Source of the DNA: Kiritimatiellia bacterium
GTDB lineage: Bacteria; Verrucomicrobiota; Kiritimatiellia; JAFGHX01
Length of the DNA: 41,057 bases
Direction of reading: 5' to 3'
Assembly (NCBI GenBank): GCA_016929905.1
Contig: JAFGHX010000044.1
Location: forward strand, 1-41,057
This document shows positions 6,567 to 14,824 of this stretch, piece after piece. Position 1 is the stretch's first letter, and each line of letters opens with the position of its first letter. A model generated the notes under the pieces. That model did not search any database. It worked only from the letters and a program-made list of their open reading frames with translations, and was not told where the DNA came from. The position numbers were made by a program, and so were the translations under genes.

Positions 6567-7355
6567 ATGAAACGCAAATCCGCACATAGCGCCGTGAGAC
6601 TGGCCGCCTTGGCGGCCGTCCTTGTGGCGGCCGCCGCGAGCGCCCGCGTCTTTCAGCGGTGGGGCGCGCAGGCTGCACGCGGCGTCACGGCCGACGACTT
6701 CGGCTGGCGATCCCTGTACAACACCACGCTTTCGCTCAACGGCGGCGAGGGCGAACTGGAGGTCATGGGCTGCGATCAGGACTTTGAAACGGCGCTGGCG
6801 AAGATCAAGGAAGGTTATCGCGCGGAGGGGGCCGTCGAGTTCACCTCCGCGGGCAAGACCCTGGCCTGGGCGATCGTGGTCTGGAAGGGACAGGTCGTGC
6901 GGATCCTCGTGACGGCGCTCGGCCGTGTCTATCCGTTTCTGCCCGCCTGGCGCGACGAAGGCGGGCAGTGTGTCGTGTTCCGGCTCGTGCAGGCGCCGGC
7001 CGAGTTCCGCCGCTCGTTGCGCCCGCCTGCCCGGCACATGATCGAGGCGGTCCCCGCCTATCCCGGCAGCACGCCGGCCTATTTCCTGCAGGATCGGAAG
7101 ACGAAGATGGCCGTCGAAATCGCCTCCTGCACCTCTTATCCCGGCGCCATCGCCGGTTTTCTGGATTCCGCCCTGACCAAACGCGGCTGGACGACCCCGG
7201 TTACGGCCGCGGTCCGGTCGGCGGCCGGGCTGGGCGTGTACGTGAAGGGGGCGGAAGTCTGCTGTGTGGCGGTGGGCCAGTCCGCGGCCTCGGGGCAGAC
7301 CCTGATCACCGTGCTGCACAAGCGACTGGGCGTTGGGGAAGGGGCCGGCCGCTGA
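6567..7355 (+). CDS. Secreted hypothetical protein of the Tad locus
   Basis: 262 residues with a clear Sec signal peptide (KRK n-region, then AVRLAALAAVLVAAAASA, cleavage after about residue 26). The mature part has predicted alternating beta strands and one helical segment (DFETALAKIKEGYRAEG) and resembles no family I recognise. It contains GLGVYVKGAEVCCVAVG near the end and a cysteine pair there. It lies 140 bases after the second TadE-like gene and before cpaB in the same orientation, so it is probably a periplasmic accessory of the Tad machine, perhaps filling the place of a pilotin or TadD-like part. That role is inferred from position only. No good ribosome binding site stands before the ATG. 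Confidence 0.6.
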   Translation: MKRKSAHSAVRLAALAAVLVAAAASARVFQRWGAQAARGVTADDFGWRSLYNTTLSLNGGEGELEVMGCDQDFETALAKIKEGYRAEGAVEFTSAGKTLAWAIVVWKGQVVRILVTALGRVYPFLPAWRDEGGQCVVFRLVQAPAEFRRSLRPPARHMIEAVPAYPGSTPAYFLQDRKTKMAVEIASCTSYPGAIAGFLDSALTKRGWTTPVTAAVRSAAGLGVYVKGAEVCCVAVGQSAASGQTLITVLHKRLGVGEGAGR

Positions 7356-7383
7356 GAGGTGAACCGCGAACGGACCCGCCTGC

Positions 7384-7435
7384 GTCCCGGGCGCCCGCGC
7401 CTCGGGACGGCCATGAGGCTTTTTCTTGCTTTTTT
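7384..7435 (+). terminator. Possible intrinsic terminator between the hypothetical gene and cpaB
   Basis: Arms GTCCCG (7384-7389) and CGGGAC (7403-7408) enclose a GC-rich loop. A second small stem GGCC-ATGA-GGCT leads into the T-rich stretch 7420-7435 (TTTTTCTTGCTTTTTT). The stem is short and the T-run is not directly adjacent to the first hairpin, so confidence is limited. Confidence 0.4.
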
Positions 7436-7454
7436 CGGCCGCAAACCGTACCTA
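7426..7454 (+). promoter_or_regulatory. Possible promoter before cpaB
   Basis: TTGCTT (7426-7431), 17 bp, TACCTA (7449-7454), about 50 bases before the cpaB ATG. Together with the possible terminator just upstream this would make cpaB-cpaF-tadB-tadC a separate transcription unit. The match to consensus is modest. Confidence 0.3.
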
Positions 7455-7504
7455 CGGCCATGAGACGCGATGCTCTGAAAACAAAGCCGATCGGAGACAA
7501 CTGA

Positions 7505-8374
7505 ATGAAGGAGAAGGTCATACTGCTGCTGTCGGTGCTGGCCGGCGTCATTGCGTTCGTGGCCACGCACTTCTTCCTCAAGCACCAGCTCGAGGCCATC
7601 TGGGGGAAGGCGGAGAAGATCGAGGTCATTGCCGCCGCCCGTGACCTGCCGGCCGGGACGATCCTGGAGTTCGACGATCTGGGCAAGCTCACGGTGTTCA
7701 AACGCGGCGTGCCCGAGAACGTGTTCCTGCTGAAGGATCGTGACCAGTTGCTGGACAAGAAGCTGCTCTACACGCTGAAGAAGGGCGAGGTGATCTCCTG
7801 GTTCCACGTCGATCTGCCGCAGCGCGAGCAGGCGGGACTGGCCCCCATGATCAAACCGGGCATGCGCGCCGTCTCCATTGCGATCGGCGGCGACGCGGCC
7901 GTCAGCGGGCTTGTCAACCCCAACAACCGCGTCGACATCCTCGGCACCTTCACGTTCCCCTCCAAGACCGCTCCGGGCGAGCAGGAGACCGTCACCCTCA
8001 CCGTGCTGCAGGACGTCACCGTCCTGGCCACGGGCCAGCGGCTGGCCCGGGGTTCCGAAGAACCGTACATCGGTTCGCAACGTGGGGCCGGCAGCTACGG
8101 CACCGTCACCCTGCAGGTGACCCTGCGCGAGGCGGAGCTCCTGATTTTCGCCCAGAACGCGCGAGGCCGGCTCACCCTGGCGTTGCGCAACCCGAAAGAC
8201 ATGGATTTCGAGGTGAACCTGCCCATCGTCAATTTCGAGCACCTGCAGCACGAACTGCCGCGCATGAACCTGGAACGCCAGTTCCAGATACGCGGCAAGA
8301 CGGAGAAGGACATCATCGGGCTCAGCGACAAGGAGTTGCAGGCCCTGCGCGAGCTGCGCAGGCGCGGCGAATAG
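7505..8374 (+). CDS. cpaB: Flp pilus assembly protein CpaB/RcpC
   Basis: 289 residues. An N-terminal transmembrane segment (VILLLSVLAGVIAFVATHFFL) anchors a periplasmic protein whose residues about 38-105 form a SAF domain (IEVIAAARDLPAGTILEFDDL, with the typical D-L-P-A-G turn). A second beta domain includes GMRAVSIAIGGDAAVSGLVNPNNRVDILG, the conserved core of CpaB/RcpC. CpaB normally works with the outer-membrane secretin CpaC/RcpA, which is absent from this window. The ATG follows CGGAGA. Two bases separate the stop from the cpaF start. Confidence 0.93.
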   Translation: MKEKVILLLSVLAGVIAFVATHFFLKHQLEAIWGKAEKIEVIAAARDLPAGTILEFDDLGKLTVFKRGVPENVFLLKDRDQLLDKKLLYTLKKGEVISWFHVDLPQREQAGLAPMIKPGMRAVSIAIGGDAAVSGLVNPNNRVDILGTFTFPSKTAPGEQETVTLTVLQDVTVLATGQRLARGSEEPYIGSQRGAGSYGTVTLQVTLREAELLIFAQNARGRLTLALRNPKDMDFEVNLPIVNFEHLQHELPRMNLERQFQIRGKTEKDIIGLSDKELQALRELRRRGE

Positions 8375-8376
8375 CG

Positions 8377-10101
8377 ATGCCGAAGCCGGTCAAACTGAAG
8401 ATCGTGAAGCCGGGCGAGCCGGACAGGGTGTTCGACATCGCGCCCGGCACCTGGTCCATCGGATCCGACAAGGACAACCGGATCGTGCTGCCCGGCCGTG
8501 AGGTGTCGTGGCGGCACGCCGTGCTCAGTGTCCTGGCGGAGGGCATCTGGGTCGAGGATCTGGTCAGTTCGTTCGGCACCTATATCGACGGCCGTCGTGT
8601 GGAGGGGCGCGTGCCGCTCGGGCCCGGCCAGGAACTGCGGGTCGGGCTCTATGTGCTCGTCGCGCTGCCCGACGGCGAGCAGCCGAAACCCGAGCCGGAA
8701 GCCCCGGCGCCGAAACCGGCCGCCGCGCCGGCGCCGGCCGCGCCCGCGGCCGCGCCCGAGGCGTTCGCCTTGAAGGTGACCGACACGCCGCTCGGCGCCG
8801 CCGAGCGCAAGGGCGACGAGCGCCGGCGCGTGATCAAGCGTCAGATCCACGACGAACTCCTGAAGCGGCTCGACATCCGCCGGCTGACGGCCAATCGTGT
8901 GGAGGAGGCCGACCTCAAACGCCGCGCGCGCACGACGATCGATCAGATCATCGGCGAAGTCGCGAAACGGCTGCCGCCCGAGATGGAGCCGACGGCCCTC
9001 GCCAAAGAAATCTACGACGAAGCCGTCGGGCTCGGCCCGCTCGAAGATCTGCTGGCCGACGCCGAGGTCACCGAGATCATGGTGAACGGGCCCGACCAGG
9101 TCTACGTCGAACGGGCGGGGAAACTCCATCTCACCGCGAAGACGTTCGTGGACGAGAACTCGGTGCATGCCGTCATCGAGCGGATCGTCGCGCCGATCGG
9201 GCGGCGCATCGACGAGAGCCAGCCCTATGTCGACGCGCGGCTCCCGGACGGTTCCCGCGTCAACGCCATTATTCATCCCCTGTCCCTGAGCGGTCCCTGC
9301 ATCACGATCCGCAAGTTCTCCAAGGAGCCGTTCACCGTCGAGGATCTCGTCGGGTTCGGCACGCTGCCCCCGCTCATGGCCGAGTTCATCCGCGGGTGCG
9401 TGCTGGCCAGGAAGAACATTGTCATCTCCGGCGGCACCGGCTCGGGCAAGACCACGCTGCTGAACGTGGTCAGCAGCTACCTGCCGCAGCAGGAGCGGAT
9501 CGTGACGATCGAGGACGCCGCCGAGCTGCGCCTGACGCAGGCCCACGTGATCCGGCTCGAGGCGCGGCCGCCGAACATCGAAGGGCGCGGCGCCGTCACC
9601 GTCCGCGATCTGGTGCGCAACGCGCTGCGCATGCGCCCGGACCGCATCGTCGTCGGCGAATGCCGCGGCGGCGAAGCGCTCGACATGCTCCAGGCCATGA
9701 ACACGGGCCACGAGGGTTCGCTCACCACCGTGCACGCCAACTCGCCTCGCGACGTGATCTCCAGGCTGGAGACGATGGTGCTGATGGCCGGGATGGAACT
9801 GCCCCTTCGCGCCATTCGCGAACAGATCGGGTCGGCCATTCACCTGATCGTGCATCTCGCCCGGCTCAGCGACGGCTCGCGCAAAATCGTGCGCGTGGCC
9901 GAGGTCGTCGGCCTGGAAATGGACAAGATCACGATGCAGGACCTGTTCGCGTTCAAACAGAGGGGGATCGGCCCCGACGGCAAGGTGCTGGGCGAATTCG
10001 GGCCGACCGGCTCCGTGCCGACCTTCATCGAGGAGTTCAAGGCGAACGGTATCACGTTGCCGACCGCCGTATTCGACGTGGAACGATGGAAACCGGACTG
10101 A
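8377..10101 (+). CDS. cpaF: FHA-CpaF fusion: Tad secretion ATPase with N-terminal FHA-like domain
   Basis: 574 residues. Residues 1-98 form an FHA-like fold (TWSIGSDKDNRIVLPG, SWRHAV, EDLVSSFGTYIDGRRV), followed by an E/P/A-rich linker (about 100-128) and a complete CpaF/TadA hexameric ATPase. Walker A is G353-T-G-S-G-K358-T, Walker B is RIVVGE (423-428), and the His box is T-V-H453-A-N-S. The ATPase powers pilin extraction by TadB/TadC at the inner membrane. Standard CpaF proteins lack FHA domains. Here the FHA residues that normally grip phosphothreonine are altered (the Arg of G-R is Ser30, the Asn of S-x-N-G-T is Phe66), so this domain may act as a docking module instead. The 3' end overlaps tadB by 16 bases. 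Confidence 0.93.
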   Translation: MPKPVKLKIVKPGEPDRVFDIAPGTWSIGSDKDNRIVLPGREVSWRHAVLSVLAEGIWVEDLVSSFGTYIDGRRVEGRVPLGPGQELRVGLYVLVALPDGEQPKPEPEAPAPKPAAAPAPAAPAAAPEAFALKVTDTPLGAAERKGDERRRVIKRQIHDELLKRLDIRRLTANRVEEADLKRRARTTIDQIIGEVAKRLPPEMEPTALAKEIYDEAVGLGPLEDLLADAEVTEIMVNGPDQVYVERAGKLHLTAKTFVDENSVHAVIERIVAPIGRRIDESQPYVDARLPDGSRVNAIIHPLSLSGPCITIRKFSKEPFTVEDLVGFGTLPPLMAEFIRGCVLARKNIVISGGTGSGKTTLLNVVSSYLPQQERIVTIEDAAELRLTQAHVIRLEARPPNIEGRGAVTVRDLVRNALRMRPDRIVVGECRGGEALDMLQAMNTGHEGSLTTVHANSPRDVISRLETMVLMAGMELPLRAIREQIGSAIHLIVHLARLSDGSRKIVRVAEVVGLEMDKITMQDLFAFKQRGIGPDGKVLGEFGPTGSVPTFIEEFKANGITLPTAVFDVERWKPD

Positions 10102-10985
10102 CAACCGTCGGGCTGATCGGCCTGCCGCTGCTCTACGGGGCATGCTTCGTCGGGCTGGCCTACACCTTGCTCAGGGCCCTGCGCGAGGGCGCGCAGAGCT
10201 ATGCCGAGGTCTACGCCGTGGATACGGCGCGCCAGTTCGAGGACCTGTTCCTGTTCATTCCGCCGCGCCGCATCGTGGACCTCACGCGGGTGGCGGCTAT
10301 CACCTTTTTCATCGCCGCGTTCCTGCTGGCGGGCGATTTCCAGTCGGTCGGCGGTATGGTTCGCGGCGTGGTCGTCGGCGTGCTGGCCGCGGGCGCGGCG
10401 TTGATCTCGCCGCGCCTGATCGTGCGGGTGCTGAAGGCGCGCCGGCTGCAGCGGTTCAACCTGCAGCTCGTCGACGCGCTGCTGACGATGAGCAACGCCC
10501 TGCGCGCCGGGTTCAGCATCCTGCAGGCGTTCGAGTCCGTCGTCAAGGAGCGCCAGAACCCGATCGCCCAGGAGTTCGGCGTCTTCCTTCAGCAGACGCG
10601 GGTCGGCGTCCGGTTCGAGGACGCGCTCGAGAGCCTCGACAAACGGGTGGGCAGCGAGGACCTCACCCTGATGGTCGTCTCCATCGTCACCGCGCGGCAG
10701 ACCGGCGGGAACCTGACGGAGGTGTTCGAGAAGATCGCCGCCACGATCCGGGAGCGCATGCGGATCGAAGGCCGCATCCGGTCGCTTACGGCGCAGGGCC
10801 GGCTGCAGGGCATCATCGTGGGCGCGACCCCCCTGTTCCTGGCGTTTGCGCTCACCGCGTTGGACCCGCAGATGATGATGGCGTTCTTCACCTCGACGAT
10901 CGGGATCTCCATGCTGATCGTCATCCTCATCCTGGAAGCGATGGGCGCGCTGGTGATCCGCAGAATCATAAGGATCGATATCTGA
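10086..10985 (+). CDS. tadB: Type II secretion F family protein TadB
   Basis: 299 residues from the ATG at 10086, which lies inside the end of cpaF. Hydrophobic segments stand at the N-terminus (VGLIGLPLLYGACFVGLAYTLL), near residues 70-110 and at the C-terminus (two helices). Between them is the T2SSF domain with LVDALLTMSNALRAGFSILQAF and the T-A-R-Q-T-G-G-N-L motif typical of TadB. It should form the inner-membrane platform with TadC, driven by the FHA-CpaF ATPase. Its stop overlaps the tadC start by one base (TGATG). The start is set by the overlap arrangement, because upstream in-frame sequence is antiphase cpaF. Confidence 0.92.
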   Translation: METGLTTVGLIGLPLLYGACFVGLAYTLLRALREGAQSYAEVYAVDTARQFEDLFLFIPPRRIVDLTRVAAITFFIAAFLLAGDFQSVGGMVRGVVVGVLAAGAALISPRLIVRVLKARRLQRFNLQLVDALLTMSNALRAGFSILQAFESVVKERQNPIAQEFGVFLQQTRVGVRFEDALESLDKRVGSEDLTLMVVSIVTARQTGGNLTEVFEKIAATIRERMRIEGRIRSLTAQGRLQGIIVGATPLFLAFALTALDPQMMMAFFTSTIGISMLIVILILEAMGALVIRRIIRIDI

Positions 10986-11923
10986 TGCAAACCGCGCAGA
11001 TGCTGCTGCCGCAGATAGCGATCGGCTCGCTCTGGGCCGGGTTCGCCGCCGGTATGGCCTGGTATATCGGCCGGGTCGCCGTCGAGATCACCTACGTCAC
11101 GCTCGCCGACGGCCGGCGCAAGGAACGGCGGCTGCCGCTCGTCTTCCGGCTGCTGCTGCCGTTCGCGCCGAACCTGACGCCGCTGTTCCGCAAGGCGCGC
11201 TTCGCGCGCGCACGCGAGACGATCGGCCGGCGCCTCGTCGCCGCCGGTTTCGAGGAGTTGCTGGATCCGGTCGAGTTCCTCGCGCTGCGCGTGCTCGTGC
11301 CGCTCACGCTGGGCCCGCTGCTCATCCTGCTGCTGCGCGGCACGTTCACGCATCTGCCCGGCCGGGTCGGGGCCTGGGTGCTCGAGCGCCAGTGGATGCC
11401 GTACCTGTGCGTGGCGCTGCTGGCCTACGTGCTGCCCGCGCTCTGGCTGAGATCCGTGCTGAAAACCCGGCACCGCAGTATCCAGCGGGCGCTGCCCTTT
11501 GTGCTCGACCTGCTCACCCTCTCCGTCGAGGCCGGCATGGACTTCATGTCCGCGATCCGGCGCATCATCGAACGGCGCGAGGTCGACGCCGTCGGCGAAG
11601 AACTGATCCGCGTGCTGCGCGAGGTGCAGGTCGGCAAGACGCGGCGTGAAGCGCTGCGCGATATGGCCGAACGCGTCGACCAGCCCGACGTGCGGTCCGT
11701 CGTCCACGCGCTGATCCAGGCCGATGAACTCGGCGTCAGTATCGGGTCCATCCTCCGCGTGCAGGCCGACCAGATGCGGAACAAGCGGTTCGCGCGCGCC
11801 GAGAAGCTCGCGCACGAGGCGCCCGTCAAAATGCTGTTTCCGCTCGTGCTGTTCATTTTTCCGTCCGTGTTCATCATGTTGCTCGGCCCGATCTTCCTGC
11901 AGATTATCCGGCACGGAATCTAG
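10985..11923 (+). CDS. tadC: Type II secretion F family protein TadC
   Basis: 312 residues. An N-terminal helix (IAIGSLWAGFAAGMAWYIG), a middle pair of membrane segments, then the T2SSF core ALPFVLDLLTLSVEAGMDF...AIRR with the G-x-D motif, DELGVSIGSILRVQADQMR, and a C-terminal membrane helix (MLFPLVLFIFPSVFIMLLGP), all standard for TadC. It pairs with TadB. The ATG uses the last base of the tadB stop, so translation is coupled. After its stop a purine repeat and a hairpin separate it from the FHA gene, which has its own promoter. Confidence 0.92.
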   Translation: MQTAQMLLPQIAIGSLWAGFAAGMAWYIGRVAVEITYVTLADGRRKERRLPLVFRLLLPFAPNLTPLFRKARFARARETIGRRLVAAGFEELLDPVEFLALRVLVPLTLGPLLILLLRGTFTHLPGRVGAWVLERQWMPYLCVALLAYVLPALWLRSVLKTRHRSIQRALPFVLDLLTLSVEAGMDFMSAIRRIIERREVDAVGEELIRVLREVQVGKTRREALRDMAERVDQPDVRSVVHALIQADELGVSIGSILRVQADQMRNKRFARAEKLAHEAPVKMLFPLVLFIFPSVFIMLLGPIFLQIIRHGI

Positions 11924-11927
11924 GGGA

Positions 11928-12013
11928 ATGGAGGACTGGAAGACGGGAAGGTTGGAAGAGTGGAAGAATGATTCTGCGTCTCCGGTTCTGGAGGGCCGGG
12001 TGCCACCCCGGCC
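11928..12013 (+). repeat. GGAAG purine repeat, copy 2, followed by a GGCCGGG hairpin
   Basis: 11928-11970 repeats GGAAG units (GACTGGAAGACGGGAAGG and similar) much like 5780-5841. A hairpin follows, with arms GGCCGGG (11994-12000) and CCCGGCC (12007-12013). There is no T-run after it. It marks the boundary between tadC and the separately promoted FHA/PEGA pair. Confidence 0.6.
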
Positions 12014-12069
12014 GCGGTGCGGGTGAGGTACTCGGTCGGACGAAAGCGGAGGGGCCTGCCTCTTCCATT

Positions 12070-12098
12070 TTGACACGAAGGGAAGTGTCCGGTACGCT
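12070..12098 (+). promoter_or_regulatory. Sigma-70-type promoter of the FHA/PEGA gene pair
   Basis: A perfect TTGACA (12070-12075), a 17-bp spacer and TACGCT (12093-12098). The -10 match is modest. Start of transcription expected near 12105, before the GGAGGGAGGG at 12114-12123. Confidence 0.5.
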
Positions 12099-12130
12099 CT
12101 GAGGGGTCTCGTTGGAGGGAGGGTTGAGCG

Positions 12131-13477
12131 TTGAGCGAAGGCGGCGAGAAGGAAATCCATTTGATCGTCGAAGAGGGCCCGGACAAGGGGCTGGAAATCA
12201 GCGTGCCGCCGCAGGGCGGCCGGATCGGGCGTTCGTCGAGCAACGACATCAAGCTGCAGGACGGTTCCCTGTCGCGATTCCACTGCCGCGTCTTCTTCAA
12301 GCCGGACGGCACGCTTTGGGTGGCGGATCTGGGCAGCACGAACCAGACGCTGGTCAACGACAAGCCGATCGACGAGAAGCAGTTGCTGATCGGTTCGCGC
12401 GTGACCATCGGCGATACGACGCTGAAAGTCGTGCGCGAACGGCTCGGTTCCGCACCCGCGCCGGCTGCCCAGCCGGCGGCCGCGCCCGCGCCGTCCGCCC
12501 AACCGGCCCCGGCGGCGGGCGGCGGCCACGTGGACCTCGGGCTCGGCGAGAAGAAGGGCGCCGCGCCGCGCCGCGCCCACGCGCCGCGCTTCCTCTGGCT
12601 GCTGGCCTCGCTCATGGCGGCCGCGGCGATCGCGGCCTTGGCGCTCAAAGTCCCGCAGCTCCTGCGCAAGCCGAACCGTTCGGCCGCGCCGGAACCGGCC
12701 CGGGTCGGCCCCGTTCTCGAATTCGAGTACGAAAAGGTCGAGGCGGAGCGCGACACCATCTTCCGGTACCACCTCCAGCTTCAGGATGCGCATCTGTCGG
12801 TCCAGATCGACGACCTGAAGAACGACCGGCACCGGCGTAAGGACGGCGAGGTCGACGACGCGCAGATCGAGAAACTGGCCGACGCGCTGCTGAGCACGAC
12901 GTTCTTCGACCTGAAGGAGGAATATGCCGGGTTGGCGCCCGACGCGCACTACCTGCGCGACCTCAGCATTACCGTGGGGACGCGTACGCACCGGGTTCGC
13001 GTCCTGAATTTCGTCGAGCCGGACGAGTTCAAAGCCGTCCGCAAGACGATCGAGATCTTCGGCAAGAACCAGCTCGGGCTCATTGCCCTGGCCCTGCCGC
13101 GGGAAGACGCGATCGCGGAAGCGCGCAAGGCGATGTTGCAGGGCCAGAAGCTGTTCGGCGAACGCGACGTCGAACACGGGAACCTGTTCAAGGCCATTCA
13201 GGCCTATGAGTCGGCCGACATGTACCTGGAGATGATCGACCCGAAACCCGACTTCTACAAGGAAGTCGTGTTCGGGCGTGAGGAGTCCAAGCGCGAACTG
13301 GAGAAGAAGTACCAGCAGTACCGCTTCGCCGCGGACCGCGCCGCCGGGCTGAAGGATTGGGAGGAGGCCGCGCGCAACCTCCGGGTCCTGCTTCAGCTCA
13401 TCCCGCTGCGTACGGACGAGCGGCACAAGGCGGTGCAGGACGAGCTGTTTGACATCGAGCGACGCCTTGGGAGATAG
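12131..13477 (+). CDS. FHA-domain single-pass membrane protein with helical repeat tail
   Basis: 448 residues from a TTG start at 12131, chosen because GGAGGGAGGG lies about seven bases upstream and the FHA fold starts at once. The cytoplasmic FHA domain (about 8-105) is canonical: GR34SSSND, S48R49-F-H51 and S69-T-N71. It can therefore be expected to bind phosphothreonine. An A/P-rich linker, one transmembrane helix (about 154-178, WLLASLMAAAAIAALAL) and an exported part follow. The exported part has a beta-rich region (about 195-310) and a C-terminal alpha-helical TPR-like region (AIQAYESADMYLEMI, AADRAAGLKDWEEAARNLRVLL). By position it belongs to the Tad locus and may connect phosphorylation inside the cell with assembly in the periplasm. 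No Ser/Thr kinase is encoded in the window. Confidence 0.75.
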   Translation: MSEGGEKEIHLIVEEGPDKGLEISVPPQGGRIGRSSSNDIKLQDGSLSRFHCRVFFKPDGTLWVADLGSTNQTLVNDKPIDEKQLLIGSRVTIGDTTLKVVRERLGSAPAPAAQPAAAPAPSAQPAPAAGGGHVDLGLGEKKGAAPRRAHAPRFLWLLASLMAAAAIAALALKVPQLLRKPNRSAAPEPARVGPVLEFEYEKVEAERDTIFRYHLQLQDAHLSVQIDDLKNDRHRRKDGEVDDAQIEKLADALLSTTFFDLKEEYAGLAPDAHYLRDLSITVGTRTHRVRVLNFVEPDEFKAVRKTIEIFGKNQLGLIALALPREDAIAEARKAMLQGQKLFGERDVEHGNLFKAIQAYESADMYLEMIDPKPDFYKEVVFGREESKRELEKKYQQYRFAADRAAGLKDWEEAARNLRVLLQLIPLRTDERHKAVQDELFDIERRLGR

Positions 13478-13480
13478 GGG

Positions 13481-14824
13481 ATGAACACGCGCAGGTTGAA
13501 ATCGGTCTTCGTGTCGAGCGGCCTCGCCGGGTGGGCTTGTGCCGCCCTGGCCATGGGCCTGTTCGGGGGCGCCAAGAAGGGCCAGATCTATGTCGCGACC
13601 GAACCGGCGGGTGCGGTCGTCGCGCTGGACGGCGTCGCGCACGGCGCCACCCCCACCACCGTCGAGCAGGTCGCGCCCGGCCGGCACCTGGTGGTCGTGC
13701 GCAAGGAAGGCTATGGGGAAGCGCGCCGGACGGTCTCGCTTGCCCCCGGTCAGAAGGCGGCGGTCGATCTGAAGCTCGAGCCGATCCTCGGTCTGGTTCT
13801 GATGCAGGCCAAACCGGCCGCGGAGGTGGAGATGGAGGGCGTCTACCTCGGCAAGACCCCGCTGTTCCGCACGGACCTGCCGCTGGGCGAGCACCGGCTC
13901 AAGTTCAGCGCCGAGGGGTACCAGAGCAAGGAAGTCGCCGTCACCGTGTCCGACCGCACGCCGCAGAAGGTCGCCGTTGAGCTGCCGTCCGATTCCGGGA
14001 TCATTGCCTTCACGTCCAGCCCGGCCGGCGCGACGGTGACGATCAACGGGGCGCGCCGCGGCACGACGCCGTGCACCGTCGACCGCGTCGCGCGCGGGCA
14101 GGCGGACATCGAGGTGGCGTACGCCGAGTACGCGCCGCACCGGCAGAAGATCGATGTGCTGGCCGGCGAAACCTACACCGTCGACGCCCAGCTCAAACCG
14201 CTGCCCGGCACGCTCAAGGTCGTTTCGATCCCCACCAAGGCGCGCATCTATCTGGACAACGAGTTCCGGGGCGAAACGCCGCTGAGCCTCACCGACCTGA
14301 AGCCCGGCGAATACCGGATCCGCGCCGAGAAAGCGGGCCACGAGGCCGATGCCCGGACGATTCGCGTCAGACGCGCCCGCGAGACGACCGAGGAGTTCCG
14401 GCTCGCCCGCAACAGCGGCGTGATCGTCGTCGTCACCGAACCGGCCGGCGTCAAAGTGTACCTCGACGGCGCGCTGCGCGGCACCACGCAGGCCGGGCAG
14501 AGCGAGCTCGTCTCCGAACCGCTCGAAATCGCGCTGCTCCAGCGCGGCAACCATGTGCTGCAGCTTGCCCGGGACGGCTATTCCTACAGGCCGCGGACCC
14601 TCGTGATCAAGGGGACGGAACTGGTCAACCTGCACGAGAAGCTCACCCGCATCTTCGCGCCCGATACGCTCGTGCGCACCGGACCCGGCGCGCACGAAGT
14701 GCGCTCAGGCGTCCTGGTCCGCAAACACCCCAACGGCGACATCGAAATCGAGGTCCGGCCCGGCATCATCGAGAAGATCGACGGGGAGAAGGTGTACTCC
14801 GTCGAGCCGATCAAGAAGAATTAA
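13481..14824 (+). CDS. Exported multi-PEGA-domain protein
   Basis: 447 residues with a signal peptide (RRLKSVFVSSGLAGWACAALAMG) and five consecutive PEGA-type repeats of about 70-75 residues. Each has the pattern 'V-x-x-E/I-P-A-G/K-A-x-V-x-x-D/N-G-x-x-x-G-x-T-P' and then 'G-x-x-x-x-x-x-x-K-x-G-Y'; examples are TEPAGAVVALDGVAHGATPT, SSPAGATVTINGARRGTTPC, and TEPAGVKVYLDGALRGTTQA. PEGA domains are surface or periplasmic beta modules, often on S-layer or cell-wall proteins. The C-terminus (DIEIEVRPGIIEKIDGEKV) is unassigned. It starts three bases after the FHA gene, so the two are co-transcribed. Its 3' end overlaps the convergent DUF192 gene by 14 bases. Confidence 0.85.
   Translation: MNTRRLKSVFVSSGLAGWACAALAMGLFGGAKKGQIYVATEPAGAVVALDGVAHGATPTTVEQVAPGRHLVVVRKEGYGEARRTVSLAPGQKAAVDLKLEPILGLVLMQAKPAAEVEMEGVYLGKTPLFRTDLPLGEHRLKFSAEGYQSKEVAVTVSDRTPQKVAVELPSDSGIIAFTSSPAGATVTINGARRGTTPCTVDRVARGQADIEVAYAEYAPHRQKIDVLAGETYTVDAQLKPLPGTLKVVSIPTKARIYLDNEFRGETPLSLTDLKPGEYRIRAEKAGHEADARTIRVRRARETTEEFRLARNSGVIVVVTEPAGVKVYLDGALRGTTQAGQSELVSEPLEIALLQRGNHVLQLARDGYSYRPRTLVIKGTELVNLHEKLTRIFAPDTLVRTGPGAHEVRSGVLVRKHPNGDIEIEVRPGIIEKIDGEKVYSVEPIKKN

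Noticed and set aside
7266..7320. A further prepilin signature (SGQTLITV) near the end of the secreted hypothetical
   Set aside because: It lies at the C-terminus with no basic leader before it and no hydrophobic helix after it, so it is a chance match.
10589..14695. A 1368-codon open frame on the minus strand
   Set aside because: It is antisense to tadB, tadC, the FHA gene and the PEGA gene, with R/G/A/D/Q-rich composition typical of GC-rich antisense frames.
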